Shown here: positions 1 to 11,138 of the stretch, one piece after another | How the letters are laid out: each line of letters starts with the position of its first letter | Numbering within the stretch: position 1 is the first letter of the stretch | DNA from: Ignelater luminosus | Taxonomy: Eukaryota; Arthropoda; Insecta; Coleoptera; Elateridae | Direction of reading: 5' to 3' | Assembly: GCA_011009095.1 (NCBI GenBank) | Contig: VTPC01006054.1 | Location: forward strand, 1 to 64,000 | Length of the DNA stretch: 64,000 nt | Program-made: the position numbers and the translations under genes | Notes under the pieces: model-generated | Database searches by the model: none | Seen by the model: only the letters and a program-made list of their open reading frames with translations | What the model was told of the DNA's origin: nothing

Positions 1-659
1 CAACCCGAACTAGTACTAGACAGGATTTACTAGAAGGTTGAAACCGTGCAGCTAGGAGAAATACTAGAAACGACACTTAAAAAAGAAACCACTGTTAAGA
101 AGCCATGAATAGTTTATAAGATTGATGATCGCAGAAAGGTAGCAGCTGGCGGAGTTAAAGAAAAGATTTACAATTTCCATAGAAAAAAAAGCAGAGTAAC
201 AATGAACAGAAACTCTGCAGTTGTGGTGAAACTAAACATAATTTTAAACTTGTAAGCATAAGGAGTACGTTTGTAAAATTTGTAAAAAAATGAATACTTA
301 GAAAAAGTTTGTTTTAAAAATAAAAATAATTATGTTGAAACAGTTGATGAAATACAACATTCTGAAATGTATAATATTGATAGTGATAGTGCAAGTTCAG
401 ATCCTATATTAGTACAAGTTAAAATTAATGATGTATCAGTAAGAATGAAGCTTGACACAGTGCTGCGGTTGTCTCTAATGCCTGAGAATGTTTAAAAAAA
501 AATTTAAAAATTGCATATTATTTAACACTAAGGTTACATATATTTGATGTTAATTAAGTATTCTACATAACACCAAGATGATATTATTTAAAAGACATTA
601 CACTGATTTAATGTTTTTGATTTCTGTTTGATTAATTGTACGTATTTTCGCTTGTCCGT

Positions 660-975
660 TCGTTGAGTCGACATAGACCCGGAAAGCCCAATACATTTTT
701 AAACTGAGGCCCGGCACGATCTAAACCCGAACGTTGGACCGGGCCGAGTAAAAGCCCAAACAAGTAACTTGACCTGAGCAGGCTGTTACTGACTTGATGG
801 GCCTACGTCGAGTCGACTGGACCGCCGGTCGGGTCAATCGGGCCGTTCGTTCCTGTCAGGCTTTTCGGGTCTCTTGAGCCTGTCAGTTTGTTCGAGCCGC
901 TCAGGAATATTGGCCGTTCAGGCAGTTCGGGTCTGTTGGGCGGTGCGGTCCTTTCGGGCTAGCCTCCTACGCTAA
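660..975 (+). repeat. dispersed CGGGCC-rich minisatellite family, copy A
   Basis: This is a strikingly GC-rich island in AT-rich DNA, made of degenerate short units related to TTCGGGCCT. The same kind of sequence recurs near 16.0-16.7, 34.6-35.5 and 46.2-46.5 kb. This copy also contains a 'caagtaactt' stretch resembling the non-repetitive 'caagaagtta' segment embedded in the other copies, so the four look like one family rather than independent minisatellites. No coding potential is claimed. Confidence 0.65.
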
Positions 976-1019
976 AAGGGATTGTTACGCCGCTGAAAGA
1001 CTCAGAATCTTTTCTTATT

Positions 1020-1400
1020 TTCAAAACCAGCAGTCAATGTAAAACATAAAGTTACTCTTGCATTTTTCCGTAAAACGCATCATTTTCTAGTAAGACCAAA
1101 TTCTACAAAACCGACAGAAATTAAACCTACTTTGCCCTATATCTTTTTTTTTTAAAGTACACCGTTTCCAAGGTACAAGATGTCAAGATTTAATTAAACT
1201 TTGACACCCTATTTCGAAAACGATGCGCTTTAGGAACAAAAGCTATACGACAAAAAAGATTTAATTTTTCTTGGGAAATGCAATACAAAAAATTAAATCC
1301 TGTTTTTGAGATGACATGTGATCTTGCCATAGGCTATTGAACTTAAAAGGTTTTGGGAAAACTGAATTTACTAGAAAACGCAGCATTCTACGAAAAAACA
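1020..1400. repeat. foldback repeat family ('gacaccctgta' type), copy 1
   Basis: An inverted arrangement is centred near 1175-1200: an arm with 'aaagtacaccgtttcc' and 'gtcaagattt' is followed by its complement 'tttgacaccct' ... 'gatgcgcttt'. Flanking words ('ttactcttgcatttttccg', 'cagcattctacg') reappear in the copies at 39.5-40.3 and 63.74-64.0 kb. This is a dispersed non-coding repeat, probably a foldback or MITE-like element of unknown superfamily. No gene is seen in the rest of 1-2198. Confidence 0.6.
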
Positions 1401-1859
1401 CATTTATGTTTAATTATTAGTTAAATTAGATTTTTTGAAATTATATGCGCATAATAAATTCTATGGTGCCTTTTCCTTGGTTGGACTTTGGAAATCATGC
1501 ATCAAACTAAGAAATAGCCAGGATTATAATTATGCAAAACAAATTGCATTTTTTCATGTAACTAGGTAAATTATCATAGATTTGGTTTACCTCAATGCAC
1601 AGTCAGATGATTAGCCTTTAAAGTGCTTCATCACGTTGCATTGTGTGCAAATCTTCCTACTCCGGTAGTTTTGCTCGTTTTCTGTATTTTATGGAAAAAA
1701 ACAAGTTGATGTTGCAACTTGATGTGAATTTTGGGAAATTATCTGCTAATTTATTATCTCACGAAATTGTATTGTGTTCTTACAACAATTTCCTGCAAAT
1801 CGACATTGACATACAACCCACAATATTAGTTTACACATTTATAAGCCATTAGGCGTATG

Positions 1860-2080
1860 ACGTACAACCCATCCTAAAATTGTGGTCCACAAATGGACAT
1901 TCAGTGGACATACGACATATAACCCCTCCTGAGATTAGTTTATAGATACATGTCCACTGGAAATATAGGATATGGCACCCTGAATTTGGCATCCAGTGGA
2001 CGCCCCGCATTCAACCTGCCCGAATTAGTCCATAGGTGGACGTCCAGTGGGCAGTTGATAATGGCTATGAACTCAATATA
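1860..2080. repeat. degenerate 'GGACATCCAGTGGACAT' repeat cluster
   Basis: Several spaced variants of a palindromic word (tggacattcagtggacat, catgtccactgg, catccagtggacg, ggacgtccagtgggc) occur within about 200 bp. A second cluster of the same words lies at about 4430-4620. The spacing is irregular, so this is an old degenerate dispersed or tandem repeat rather than a clean satellite. Confidence 0.5.
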
Positions 2081-2533
2081 TACCTAGAATGAATGCGTGC
2101 TGTCTAGGTTGGGGCCTTGCTTCAAGAATATACTTCTTAGAGATATCGGCAATAAGTGTCTTATAAATCCTGTAAGGTAAAGTCAGGAGAGTTGGATCAG
2201 TAGGAGAGACGGACCACTACCAACAGCTTTCAAGATATGGCAACAACGCAGATTTGCGGTGGAACGGAGGTGCTTTTTAGCGCGTGTTTATATCAGGGTT
2301 GCAGTAGTTTTTGTGTGTGAATCTTTTTTGATAAATTACTGCATATTATCGGTTTAGGCCATATGAAAAATTTATGTAAAGTGATTTGTTCTGTAGTTTA
2401 CTGAAAGTGTGGTAAATTTAATGTAATGCGGCTTATTGAACATTGGCCTTTGTCCCTAACCTCAATTGCTGCCATTCGGATACGTGGTTTCGACGCGATG
2501 AGGTGATCCGTCTATCATCTCATAGAGGGATAG

Positions 2534-2900
2534 ATGGACCAGTTATACGGCGAAGAGGTAGACCTACGTTTTAACGTTTCTGAAAATTCCGAATACTTAT
2601 ATTCGCAAAGATTCGCAAAAAATGATTTGCAGTCAGCGATAAACGCAGTTAAGTCAGGCATCATGGGTGTATATGAAGCGGCTAAAAGTTTCAGTATACC
2701 CAAAACCACACTAAAACGTAGAATAAAAAGCAACAACACGGAGAAATGTAATAGACTGGGCTCAGAATAAATACTTGGTGCAAATGCCGAGGAAAAGCTT
2801 GCAAATCACATAAAGAAACTTCAAAAAAATGGTTTCTCACCTACAAAATAAGAAGTGAAAAAAATTACATACAAATTGGCTGTCGAGTTAGGAGGAGGAG
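2534..2900 (+). pseudogene. pogo-like transposase, N-terminal psq/HTH DNA-binding fragment
   Basis: About 78 residues are open (MDQLYGEEVDL...), containing the psq-type helix-turn-helix that pogo/Tigger transposases use to bind their own terminal repeats. A stop falls at about 2768. Family-like sequence (EKLANHIKKLQKNGF, then a frame change into KITYKLAVELG) carries on past it, so the original domain was longer. The catalytic triad region that should follow is absent. Inactive remnant. Confidence 0.7.
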
Positions 2901-3220
2901 ACTATGGATTCTTAGTGCAAGATCCGACCAAACTTATTAAACAACAACCACTTGAGCAACGATTAGATTCATCCCAACCAGGTTCATCTGGGGTTCAAAT
3001 TCCAGAAAATAGGACATCAAAAAAATCTAGTTCTTTGCCTGACATTAGCTCAGGAAAAGCGCTAGATTTGGTTTCATCAGTGTGTTATTACTTTCGCGGC
3101 GAAGAGGGCTCACCGACAAATAGCTGATGTTTTGTCTTCAAATCAATGCATCACCAAGCAACCAAAAGCAATAAAAGAAGACAGCCGTAAAAAAACAGAG
3201 AAAAACTTCTTCTTTGTGAA

Positions 3221-3430
3221 GTGATTATGGATAATTCTGAAGAAGATGAAAAACGACTTAGCCATTATGGGAATGAATATGTTGGATGCGGCGAAGATTT
3301 CCGAAAGACGAAGAAGAAAGACTACTGTATTCGATGTATTTTGTGCAAACGGTGGTTGCATGAAGGATGTACGAACTACAAACCCCTGTGCCATACCTGT
3401 GAAACTACGATCACAAAGAAAAAGAAGTAA
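3221..3430 (+). pseudogene. pogo-like transposase, C-terminal zinc-finger fragment
   Basis: A 69-aa open frame holds Cys/His pairs in the order CIRC-CKRWLHEGC-CHTC, a compact PHD/treble-clef-like finger that in this transposon group ends the protein. It stops just before the right inverted terminal repeat, the expected position for the transposase C-terminus. With the deleted core it cannot be a working protein. Confidence 0.6.
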
Positions 3431-5255
3431 CATCCTGGTGGTTCGTCTCTCCTACTAAAGGTTGGACCATTGTTGCAATAATCTATTTTTGTTTTTGCAT
3501 CTTACCATGTATTCCATTAGTTTGCAGTACAAAAGTTTCATTACTTTCTTATTATTTTTGGAAAATTGTATGTTGTAAAATAAAGAGTTTATATATAGTT
3601 TTTCAAAAGGTGTGGTTCAACCCTCCTGACTGTTCCCTATTGCAATTTAATAGTGAATTTTATTTTTTATCATTAGTTTTATTCACTTGAAATTGACTTT
3701 ATAAAAAAAATTATTCACTTAATCCATTTTAAATAACAAGAAGGTTTGCAGGAAACCCTACTCTCCTTTATAGAATTGGCGTGTAGAGACCTGCAGGGGT
3801 TCGAGCACCTGGTAATATTTGCCTAGGGCTACTGGAAAACGCAATCGTCAACCAGGTCGAGGTAGACTAGACAGCCATGCCGAACCGTGCGTTCCCAAGC
3901 ACATAGCCAACTACTGCGGTTAATTAACCAAGAGTGCCCCCCCCCTCACATATAGTAGAAAACACGAGACCAATACACGCAGTAGAGATCACATCAACAG
4001 CAACAACGACAACAACAACAACAATGATCATAATATTGATGAAAATAATCAACAGCATATGCATTTATTACTTTTACACCGTGATCTCGAATGAGGCCTC
4101 TTGCATTCGACACACCAACCCCGCACTTCACAACTGACTTTACATATTGAGTTTCTAGGGTTTGTGCCTGCCTGCTACAGTTCTGTGGGTTTAGACGCTT
4201 ATGAGTTATGACAAAGTAAACCCATGCGGCTAGGTTTGCCTATAGGATACAATACTATGTTTGAAAAATGCGTAGCACATTATAAAACTACATATTATAA
4301 CAGGGAAGGCATGAGTAAATTCCACAGTAACTAAAAAAAATCACAATCATTTCTCAATATTTCAAAACGAGGTAAAAGATGTCTAATCAAGCAGGTGACT
4401 TTTGGTTTATATCCCATATAGCACCGGACGTTTATTTGTCGTCCAAAGTTAGTCCGGACTTCTATGGACATAAATTGAACATCCACTGGACAACTTATCT
4501 TAGTTCATACTTTGTCCAAATATCTTTGTACGCAAGTTGCACATTCAATAGACGTCCATCAAATGACCATATACAAATTACATTCAAATTAAATGTCCAA
4601 AAGTTCTGATAAATTAGACGTCTTTACCATTCATCGAGAAAGCTGTTTTGAAAAATCGAAAAGATGAACCAATTTTTGAAAAAAATATTAAGAACAGAGT
4701 TTTTTATGGAGTAAACTAAGTACTCCGCAGAAAAATCGTCAAATTATAAAATTGAGCGCAAGCTGTAATAACTAATACTTTTTATATTACTAAAAAGTGG
4801 TATCTTGTTTAAATCAAGCTTTGAATTTTTATAGTGCTAGGGGTTTTTCCATAAAAAAAGTTTAAAAAAATCCTGAAAATTGGATAGTTAAGTTCGAAAG
4901 CTAATTCTACTCCATGGATTTATTAATATGCTTGTTGCTAAAATCAAAAGACGTAAATATCTCTTTAAATTATGAATACGAGTTTGATCAACCATATATT
5001 ATCATGGTCATTTAATAATCAATTTTGGAGATTCCTTCAAATTTAAATCTATCTTTTCTATCGAAAAAGATCTAATATTAACCCCCACCTTTGAAAAAGC
5101 ACAACGTTGGTTTCAAGTCCCAAAAAGATCTTGATTATCGCAGCAAGATTTTTAACAGTAACTGATGTATGACCTCAATAAAAGGACATCATTCTGTTGA
5201 TATTTAATATAAAATTTTTTATTTCGTTAATTTTATTAACAACATTTATTTACAG

Positions 5256-5886
5256 GACTATAAGGGAAGTGATGTGCCCAGTTATCCGAGCGAGATTCCC
5301 AGTTATGGTGGTCTTTGGGATCCACACCATTGTTTAGCAGGACAAAATCCACCTTTAGGAGGCTATCCAGATATAATTACAGCCTTTAACACTGAATTAG
5401 GTGAGTACTAGCCGTATTAGTGAGCCACTACTCTTAGAAAAGAAATTTTTATTATAACTTTATTTCATTTTAGTGTGGCAAAGACAACAGTGCGGTGGTT
5501 TAGTAAGTAATCGTTTATCCAGAAATGGTTCCCCAAACAACCCAACCCAATCACAAAAGAAACCCAGACGTAGAGTTGCTACAATAGCTCAAAGACGTGC
5601 TGCTAATATAAGAGAAAGAAGAAGAATGTTTAATCTTAATGAAGCGTTTGACAAACTCAGAAGAAAGGTATGATTATTCCCATTCATTTCGTTTAGATTT
5701 TCTTTATTAATGTTTTAGGTGCCGACATTTGCTTATGAAAAACGTCTGTCTCGCATTGAAACTTTGAGACTTGCAATAACTTACATCAGCTTTATGACTG
5801 AACTGCTGCATGGAACCAGTCCTGATTTAAAGGGTAATGATATCTATCCTCAGCGTGAATACATTCCATACGGATTAATAAATTAA
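5256..5886 (+). CDS. fer3: Fer3/FERD3L-type bHLH transcription factor (5'-incomplete)
   Basis: Join 5256-5400, 5474-5667, 5719-5886, all with consensus acceptors and GT donors; the phases match and 168 codons plus a stop result. The middle exon holds the basic region (motif [19 protein letters not shown]) and the last exon helix 2 (motif [15 protein letters not shown]), so an intron splits the bHLH loop just before VPTFAYEKR. The exact run [20 protein letters not shown] is typical of the Fer/Ptf1a/Twist group, and the RRRVATIAQ lead-in is typical of Fer3 (vertebrate FERD3L/Nato3). Family members are nuclear class II bHLH factors that dimerise with Daughterless/E proteins in neural and gut development. 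The first listed exon starts GAC TAT AAG directly after an AG acceptor, with an in-frame stop upstream in the intron, so a start-codon exon must lie further 5'; I could not place it. An alternative assignment is Fer2 or Ptf1a, which is less likely. Confidence 0.88.
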
Positions 5887-6317
5887 ATCAGTTTTAAAAA
5901 GTGTAAACAAATTTTAATGGTTAACTCTAGTCTTCCATGCGGCAATAACTGCTTATTTATATTTACATTTATTCATTGTAAAAATTCATGTTAAGTACAA
6001 CTAGTCTTCCTGTATATGTGATCATTATTGTAATTAATAATAAGAATGTAATAATAAATAAGTACAAATTAAAATATATTTTAAATTGAGATATTGACGC
6101 CAAATACATCTAGGGGAATTTGGACCTAACCTAGGTACATTTGATTTTCCTGTAGGTAATGCAGAAATCTATTTATTTCTCTCATTGAAAATGTCAACCA
6201 AAGCACATGTGTGAAAATCCGTTAATTATTGGTTATTTCTATTATAACTACATTCATTATTTGTAATAATAATATAAAATTAACTGGAGAACTTAATCAA
6301 CATTATTGCAAGTCAAC

Positions 6318-9282
6318 ATGTCAATGTTAGCTGAAAGAAAGCAGAAACAAAAATGGATTTTAAGCGGTGGCAGTATGAACAGAAAAAATGATTGGAGTAA
6401 AGGTAAATTGAGCATTATCTTGCCTGTATTATAATAGTTATAAGGAAATTTAAGAAGCACTTCTTAAGTCAACATTAACATTGTGTGAGTTGGTAACATT
6501 AACAATAAATATTTTAGGTTAGGTTAATTCAAATTTAATTTCTAAATTTAGCCGTTTTGTTTCCCATTAAAAGTAAAACAATGTTTTTTTATTCTGCAGA
6601 TTCAAATAAATTTGGCCAAAAGATGTTAGAACGCATGGGTTGGAAAGAAGGTAAAGGTTTAGGCCGAAATGAAGATGGATTAACCGAACATGTTAAAGTT
6701 CTTTATAAAAGTGACAATAAAGGTTTGTAATGGTAGTAATCTGATCATTTAATTAGCTAATTTCAAGTTGTTGTAGGTATTGGTTTTAAAGATAGTGTTG
6801 AATGGTCGGCACAGCAGGATAATTTTAAAGCGCTTCTTGAGGAATTAAGTACTTCTAACGTAGATTCAAATGACAAGCCCCAGAATGTAAAGTCGTTAGA
6901 AGAAAAGTCCCAAAATTCACGTGCTAGGGTGCATTATAGAAAGTTTACACGTGGAAAGGATCTCAGTCGATATTCTGAAAAAGACTTAGCCAATATCTTT
7001 GGAAAGAAAAAACTAAATTGTGAAAAATCTGATGATACTGTTGAAGAAGTAGAACAAGAATCTACTATAACAGCTGGTGTTGTTACAGTTTTTGGTGGTT
7101 CTATGGTTGACTATTTTAGAAATAAAAAGGGATTCAATATTAGAGGCGTAAAAGATGAAGACAATTCTGAAGAGGAACGTGTTAGTTTCGGATTTGGATT
7201 TAAGAATGATTCATCCAATAGTAATACTAATACTAATGAAGATGCTGATTTCTCGTTCAAAATGAAAATAAAAACAAAAAAATTAAAAAAGCAAGACAAT
7301 ACTTTTGTGTCTTATGTTAACGATGCATGTTCGGAAGAGAATGTAGTTCATGAAAACGAGACTTCAAAAAAGAGAAAATGTAATGTGTTTCAGGAAATAA
7401 TATCGTCAAATAAAAAGGCGAAATCTGAAGAGAAAACAAAAAAAAAAGAAAAAATCTAAAAAGAATAATGATGAACATTCAGAGCTAGGTATTAGCAATC
7501 CTGCATTTGAACCGTTAGGTAACAACATTACAGTTCAAAAACACATACTGGGCACAATCACTGAGAATGAGATAGAGAATGAGTTGCAAACACCAGAAAA
7601 TAAGGAAAGTTGTAAGAGAAAGAAAAAGAAATCAAAGAATCTAGTTGACGCAGAAGAAAATCAAGTGGATTGTAATAAATATACAAACCGAGAGGTTGAG
7701 AATGAAAATGATGATGAAGGAACAATTCAGAGAAAGAAAAAAAAGAAGTTGAAAGGTTTAGATAATCCTGTCTTAAACATTACTGATTCCAACCATGAGA
7801 ACGACAGTTTTAATGACAGATTAGATAATTCTGAAGTAAAACGTAAGAAAAACAAGAAATCAAAAAGTATTGATACTTTAGAAAAAATAGAATGCACAAA
7901 TAGCAATGGTATAACAGAAAAAGATCACCTAGAAGATGAAGAAGTAAAATCTAAGAAAAAGAAGAAGAAATCAAAAGGTCTTGATAACCCAGCTTTAAAT
8001 TTGAATGATTCTGATTCAAATTTAGCAGACACTACACCTTCAAATTGTAATAATGCAGTAGATTTTGAAATAAAACATAAGAAAAAGAAAAAATTGAAAG
8101 GAATTGACAATCTAGCACTGAAATTAAATGAATCAGACTCAAAATTAGGAGGAAAAAGAAACTCTGATTGTAATGATGATTTAGATGGTAATCAAACAGA
8201 AGACTTCAAAGTCAAACACAAAAAGAAGAATAAGTCGAAAGGCATAGACAACCCTGCTTTAAATCTAAACGATTCAAACAATACATCGTCTGAGAAAAGT
8301 CTTCAGAATGGAATTGAAAATCCAACATTAGAAATTTTAGACTGTGACATCATGTTGAATGTCACAGACGAACCTGTTAAAACTCCTGTTACACCGAAGG
8401 CGCAAAAATACACACCAAAACACAAAACAAAAACTGTTCGATTTAGTAAAACCAATCAAGAATTTATAATTGATAATAGATCTCCAGATGACATAACCAA
8501 AAGGTGATTATTAGTGTAATTATTTGCTTAGGTTGACAAAAAGAAACATTTACAAAACAATTGAATTATTTATGCTATGAAAATGACATTTAACTAACCT
8601 CAAAATTACTACTGTCACTTTAATACTCAAAGTTGCTAATTAAAAGAAATCACACTTATTGTTTACTTTAAATTAAGTATTTTGTTTATTTTAATATTAA
8701 TTAATTAATTAATCTATTGACAGAAATGAGCTGTATGACATCAACACCAAAGTGATTGAAGATGGTTTACGAAATCTCAAGAAAAAAAATCAACACGTAG
8801 AGGATTGTAAATTCGATATCAAAAGTATCGATAAGCTCGATTTTTGTAACGACACTCCATTGCCAAAGAAAAATCATTTAGGCATAGATAATAAAGGTTT
8901 TGATATTCGAGCTCAAAAAGTAGAAGAAAGCGTAAATATGATCACTCGAACAATAGATCATTACCAGGCTGAAGTTGAAAATGGTATAAATGAATCAAAA
9001 CTTAAAAGAACTAGGATGAATGAAGAGTATATGGTAGGTGAATTAAATTGTTCTGATGGTGAGAATGAAGTACATGATGATGGTGTTAAGTTGCGATTTA
9101 AATATGCAAAATTTAATAGAATTGAACCAATGTGGGCGAAAAGAAACGATGCTCAGACAACGCTACCGAAAAAATCATATAAACATCTAATCAGAGGTGA
9201 CATCATTATTGGCTTTAAGAACAGTAATTTGCATGAAATACCAGGATATGGAATGGTGGGAAGGTGCGGTCAAAGAAGTTGA
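6318..9282 (+). CDS. PINX1: PinX1-like G-patch protein (one-base frame break in exon 3)
   Basis: Join 6318-6402, 6600-6722, 6777-8503, 8724-9282. It starts MSMLAERKQKQKWIL, the usual PinX1 N-terminus, and a G-patch follows (KFGQKMLERMGWKEGKGLG) at about residues 32-50. A conserved 'RVHYRKFTRGKDLSRYSEKD' segment, characteristic of PinX1, lies at about residues 125-145. Family members are nucleolar RNA-binding proteins that act in rRNA maturation and, in vertebrates, restrain telomerase; insects lacking canonical telomerase keep the rRNA role. The exon total is 2494 nt, one more than a multiple of three: the frame breaks inside A10 at 7438-7447, and removing one A gives about 830 aa. That is far longer than the about 330-aa human protein, because exon 3 encodes repeated Lys-rich modules. 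A poly(A) signal aataaa lies near 9370. Confidence 0.85.
7438..7447 (+). other. A10 homopolymer frame break inside the PinX1-like exon
   Basis: The upstream frame runs into TAA at 7457-7459, just after this run. The frame that continues (starting 'SKKNNDEHSELG' after the run) is open for another 1.05 kb and splices correctly to the last exon. Nine A instead of ten would restore a single frame. It could be a sequencing or assembly error, a real loss-of-function allele, or a slippage site. Confidence 0.8.
7480..8340 (+). repeat. internal protein repeat in PinX1-like exon 3 (Lys block + NPAL module)
   Basis: A module of the form poly-Lys, S/L-K-G-(I/L)-D-N-P-(A/V)-L followed by an acidic Asn/Asp/Ser stretch recurs: 'GISNPAF' near 7485, 'GLDNPVLN' near 7757, 'GLDNPALN' near 7978, 'GIDNLALK' near 8100, 'GIDNPALN' near 8240 and 'IENPTLE' near 8313. 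Spacings of about 70-270 nt suggest growth by unequal internal duplication. The Lys blocks look like nucleolar localisation or RNA-contact patches. Confidence 0.75.
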
Positions 9283-9608
9283 TTTTACATTTACGTTTTG
9301 TATACATACACGTGTGCTTTTACTATTTATTATACATACTGTACAGTTATTTATGAAAATATTGTGTGAATAAAGCTATTCAATTGATCTTTTGTGTTTA
9401 GAGAAATTGTTTGAACTTTGTAATAAATGAAAAGTTGACACAGCATCAGTTTTCAATGTGATTATGTATACTGGTTTTTTTGTTTAGTTTTCTATTACAA
9501 TTTGACAACCAGGAAGGCAAAGGAACATTTTCTGATTGGTTCTGTTTGCTGAAGGCAGTGGTAAAAATTGATAAAAGAAGGATCAGTGTAAATGTCATCT
9601 TGCTAATA

Positions 9609-9736
9609 CTGCCCTGCTAAAAAAAGGCTCTAACTCTAGAAATATAGCTTGGTTTTCCCCACATTTGTATAGGATAGGGCATTTTAAGAATTAGTCAGTT
9701 TCACTTATTTTTCGAGTTCTTTCCTTAGCAGGGCAG
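9609..9736. mobile_element. 128-bp MITE with perfect 12-bp TIRs
   Basis: The left end 'ctgccctgctaa' and right end 'ttagcagggcag' are exact inverted repeats, 128 bp outer to outer. Both are flanked by 'aata', a possible 4-bp target duplication. It has no coding capacity. It lies just 3' of the PinX1-like gene. The superfamily is unassigned. Confidence 0.65.
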
Positions 9737-10218
9737 AATAATAATAAATATAATGGCATCATACGAAGGTGTTCATGGTGTAATTACATTATAAGAATTT
9801 TAGTATACTTTATCGATTTGAGCAGGGCTTCCACACGCTGTGATGGATAAAAAAGTGGGTGAATTTAGCAAATAAACTGAGAAATAGTACAAAAACCTAA
9901 ACAGGACTAGATGGAACGAAAAAGATGCCACTGCTCCAATGTTGCCAGCTGTAAAAATTTTTCCCCAACCCATCTAACAAAAATGTCACCAATAATGGTG
10001 TGAAAATCCTCAACTTCAAAAATTCTTGAAATAATGCTCGTGTCCAAAAGCTACATTCTCGCTGACGCGATAACTTGCTGCTTGCTTGTGAGCACAAGTA
10101 ATCTTTTATGCTGTAGGTGAGAATGAGAATCATCAACCAGCAGATGGCGTTAAACTTCGTCAAAATGTATCAAAATAGTGAAGGAAAGGGTGATTATAGC
10201 TATGCCCGCTATGCCTAA

Positions 10219-11038
10219 AGCCTAATTCACATTACGTGTGCCACGTGCGTGCTCACGCATGCAACTATTGCGTGTGTTTCTTCTGCATTTCGTTGAAGCT
10301 GCGTAAAGAAGCATGGACCTATTCACACTGCGCGTACCGCTAGCTTTTTTAGGGTTTTATGGTTTAATAAGGTTTTAATATGTTGGCAATATTGAGCAGA
10401 ATACAAATAAAAATGTCACATGCGTTTTTTATTTTGAAAAAGGTGCGATCTTGTGAATCATTTTTAGGTTATCGAAGCTCCGTTACGATTTACAAATTTG
10501 GTAGTAATTGGAGTGGGTTTTTGTAGGTTTTTGTGTGTTGTGCTTATGTGCTGTCGAGTTTGTAGCTTTGATTGAACTCTTTCTTTAATTAGTCATTATT
10601 TTTAAGTGGACTTTATATTGTAAATGTGTTTTAACTGCTGTGATTATAAATTTTTTAGTATTAGGTTAGCCTTTTAAGTTATTATTATTTATGAATTGCA
10701 CTAACTCTCTCTTTGTTTAGTGCTGTATATATTAATCGTTAATTTGTAAAACTAATATAAATACACTTTATTCGTACGAGATACCTCTTTATTTTCTGTT
10801 GTATTTACAAATAAGCACTACCAACATTGTTACTTTAGATTGGTATGAATGAAAACACCAAGTTTTCCACTAGAAATGCAGGAAAAAATCAAACCAGTTC
10901 TAATTTCGTGCGTCAACACGCGGGGTGCTACAGGCTGCTAACGCATTGACGAGAAGCTTGGTGTGAATGGTGGAAACGCATGCAACTGGATTGCATGCAA
11001 TAATTGCACGCATGGGCACGCATAGTGCAAATTGGGTT
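10219..11038. mobile_element. Harbinger/PIF-like non-autonomous element with TIRs
   Basis: The left end 'agcctaattcacattacgtg' and the reverse complement of the right end 'aacccaatttgcactatgcg' align with a few mismatches, and both ends are flanked by 'taa', the 3-bp target duplication expected for PIF/Harbinger. Subterminal sequence is rich in alternating 'gcacgcatg' words at both ends. There is no open frame of note, so it is about 820 bp of non-autonomous DNA. The superfamily assignment rests only on the duplication. Confidence 0.6.
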
Positions 11039-11085
11039 TAACGTTACCAAAGCTGCCATAGATCTCCAAATCTGAAGATTTATAA

Positions 11086-11086
<1 letters not shown>

Positions 11087-11138
<52 letters not shown>
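11087..11138 (+). repeat. (ATT)n microsatellite
   Basis: About 17 uninterrupted trinucleotide repeats lie inside the right half of the dispersed repeat described at 10120-11190. In the copy at 41.0 kb the same position has only 'catttattatgg', so the array expanded after dispersal. Confidence 0.9.

Larger units (their letters stand above)
2199..3456 (+). mobile_element. pogo/CENPB-like DNA transposon remnant with TIRs
   Basis: The ends are near-perfect inverted repeats: 'agtaggagagacggaccac' at 2199 and the complement of 'agtaggagagacgaaccac' ending at about 3456. Inside, a reading frame from 2534 encodes a Pipsqueak/CENPB-type helix-turn-helix (motif 'KSGIMGVYEAAKSFSIPKT', followed by 'TLKRR'), broken by a stop at about 2768 but recognisable to about 2900. 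The 3' part (3221-3430) encodes a Cys/His-rich finger (CIRCILCKRWLHEGC, then CHTC) like those at the C-terminus of insect pogo/Tigger/Jerky transposases. At only about 1.26 kb, the element lacks the whole DDE catalytic core, so it is an internally deleted, non-autonomous copy. Confidence 0.75.

Noticed and set aside
7111..7299. Minus-strand frames opposite the PinX1-like exon
   Set aside because: Shadow frames of Lys-rich coding sequence.
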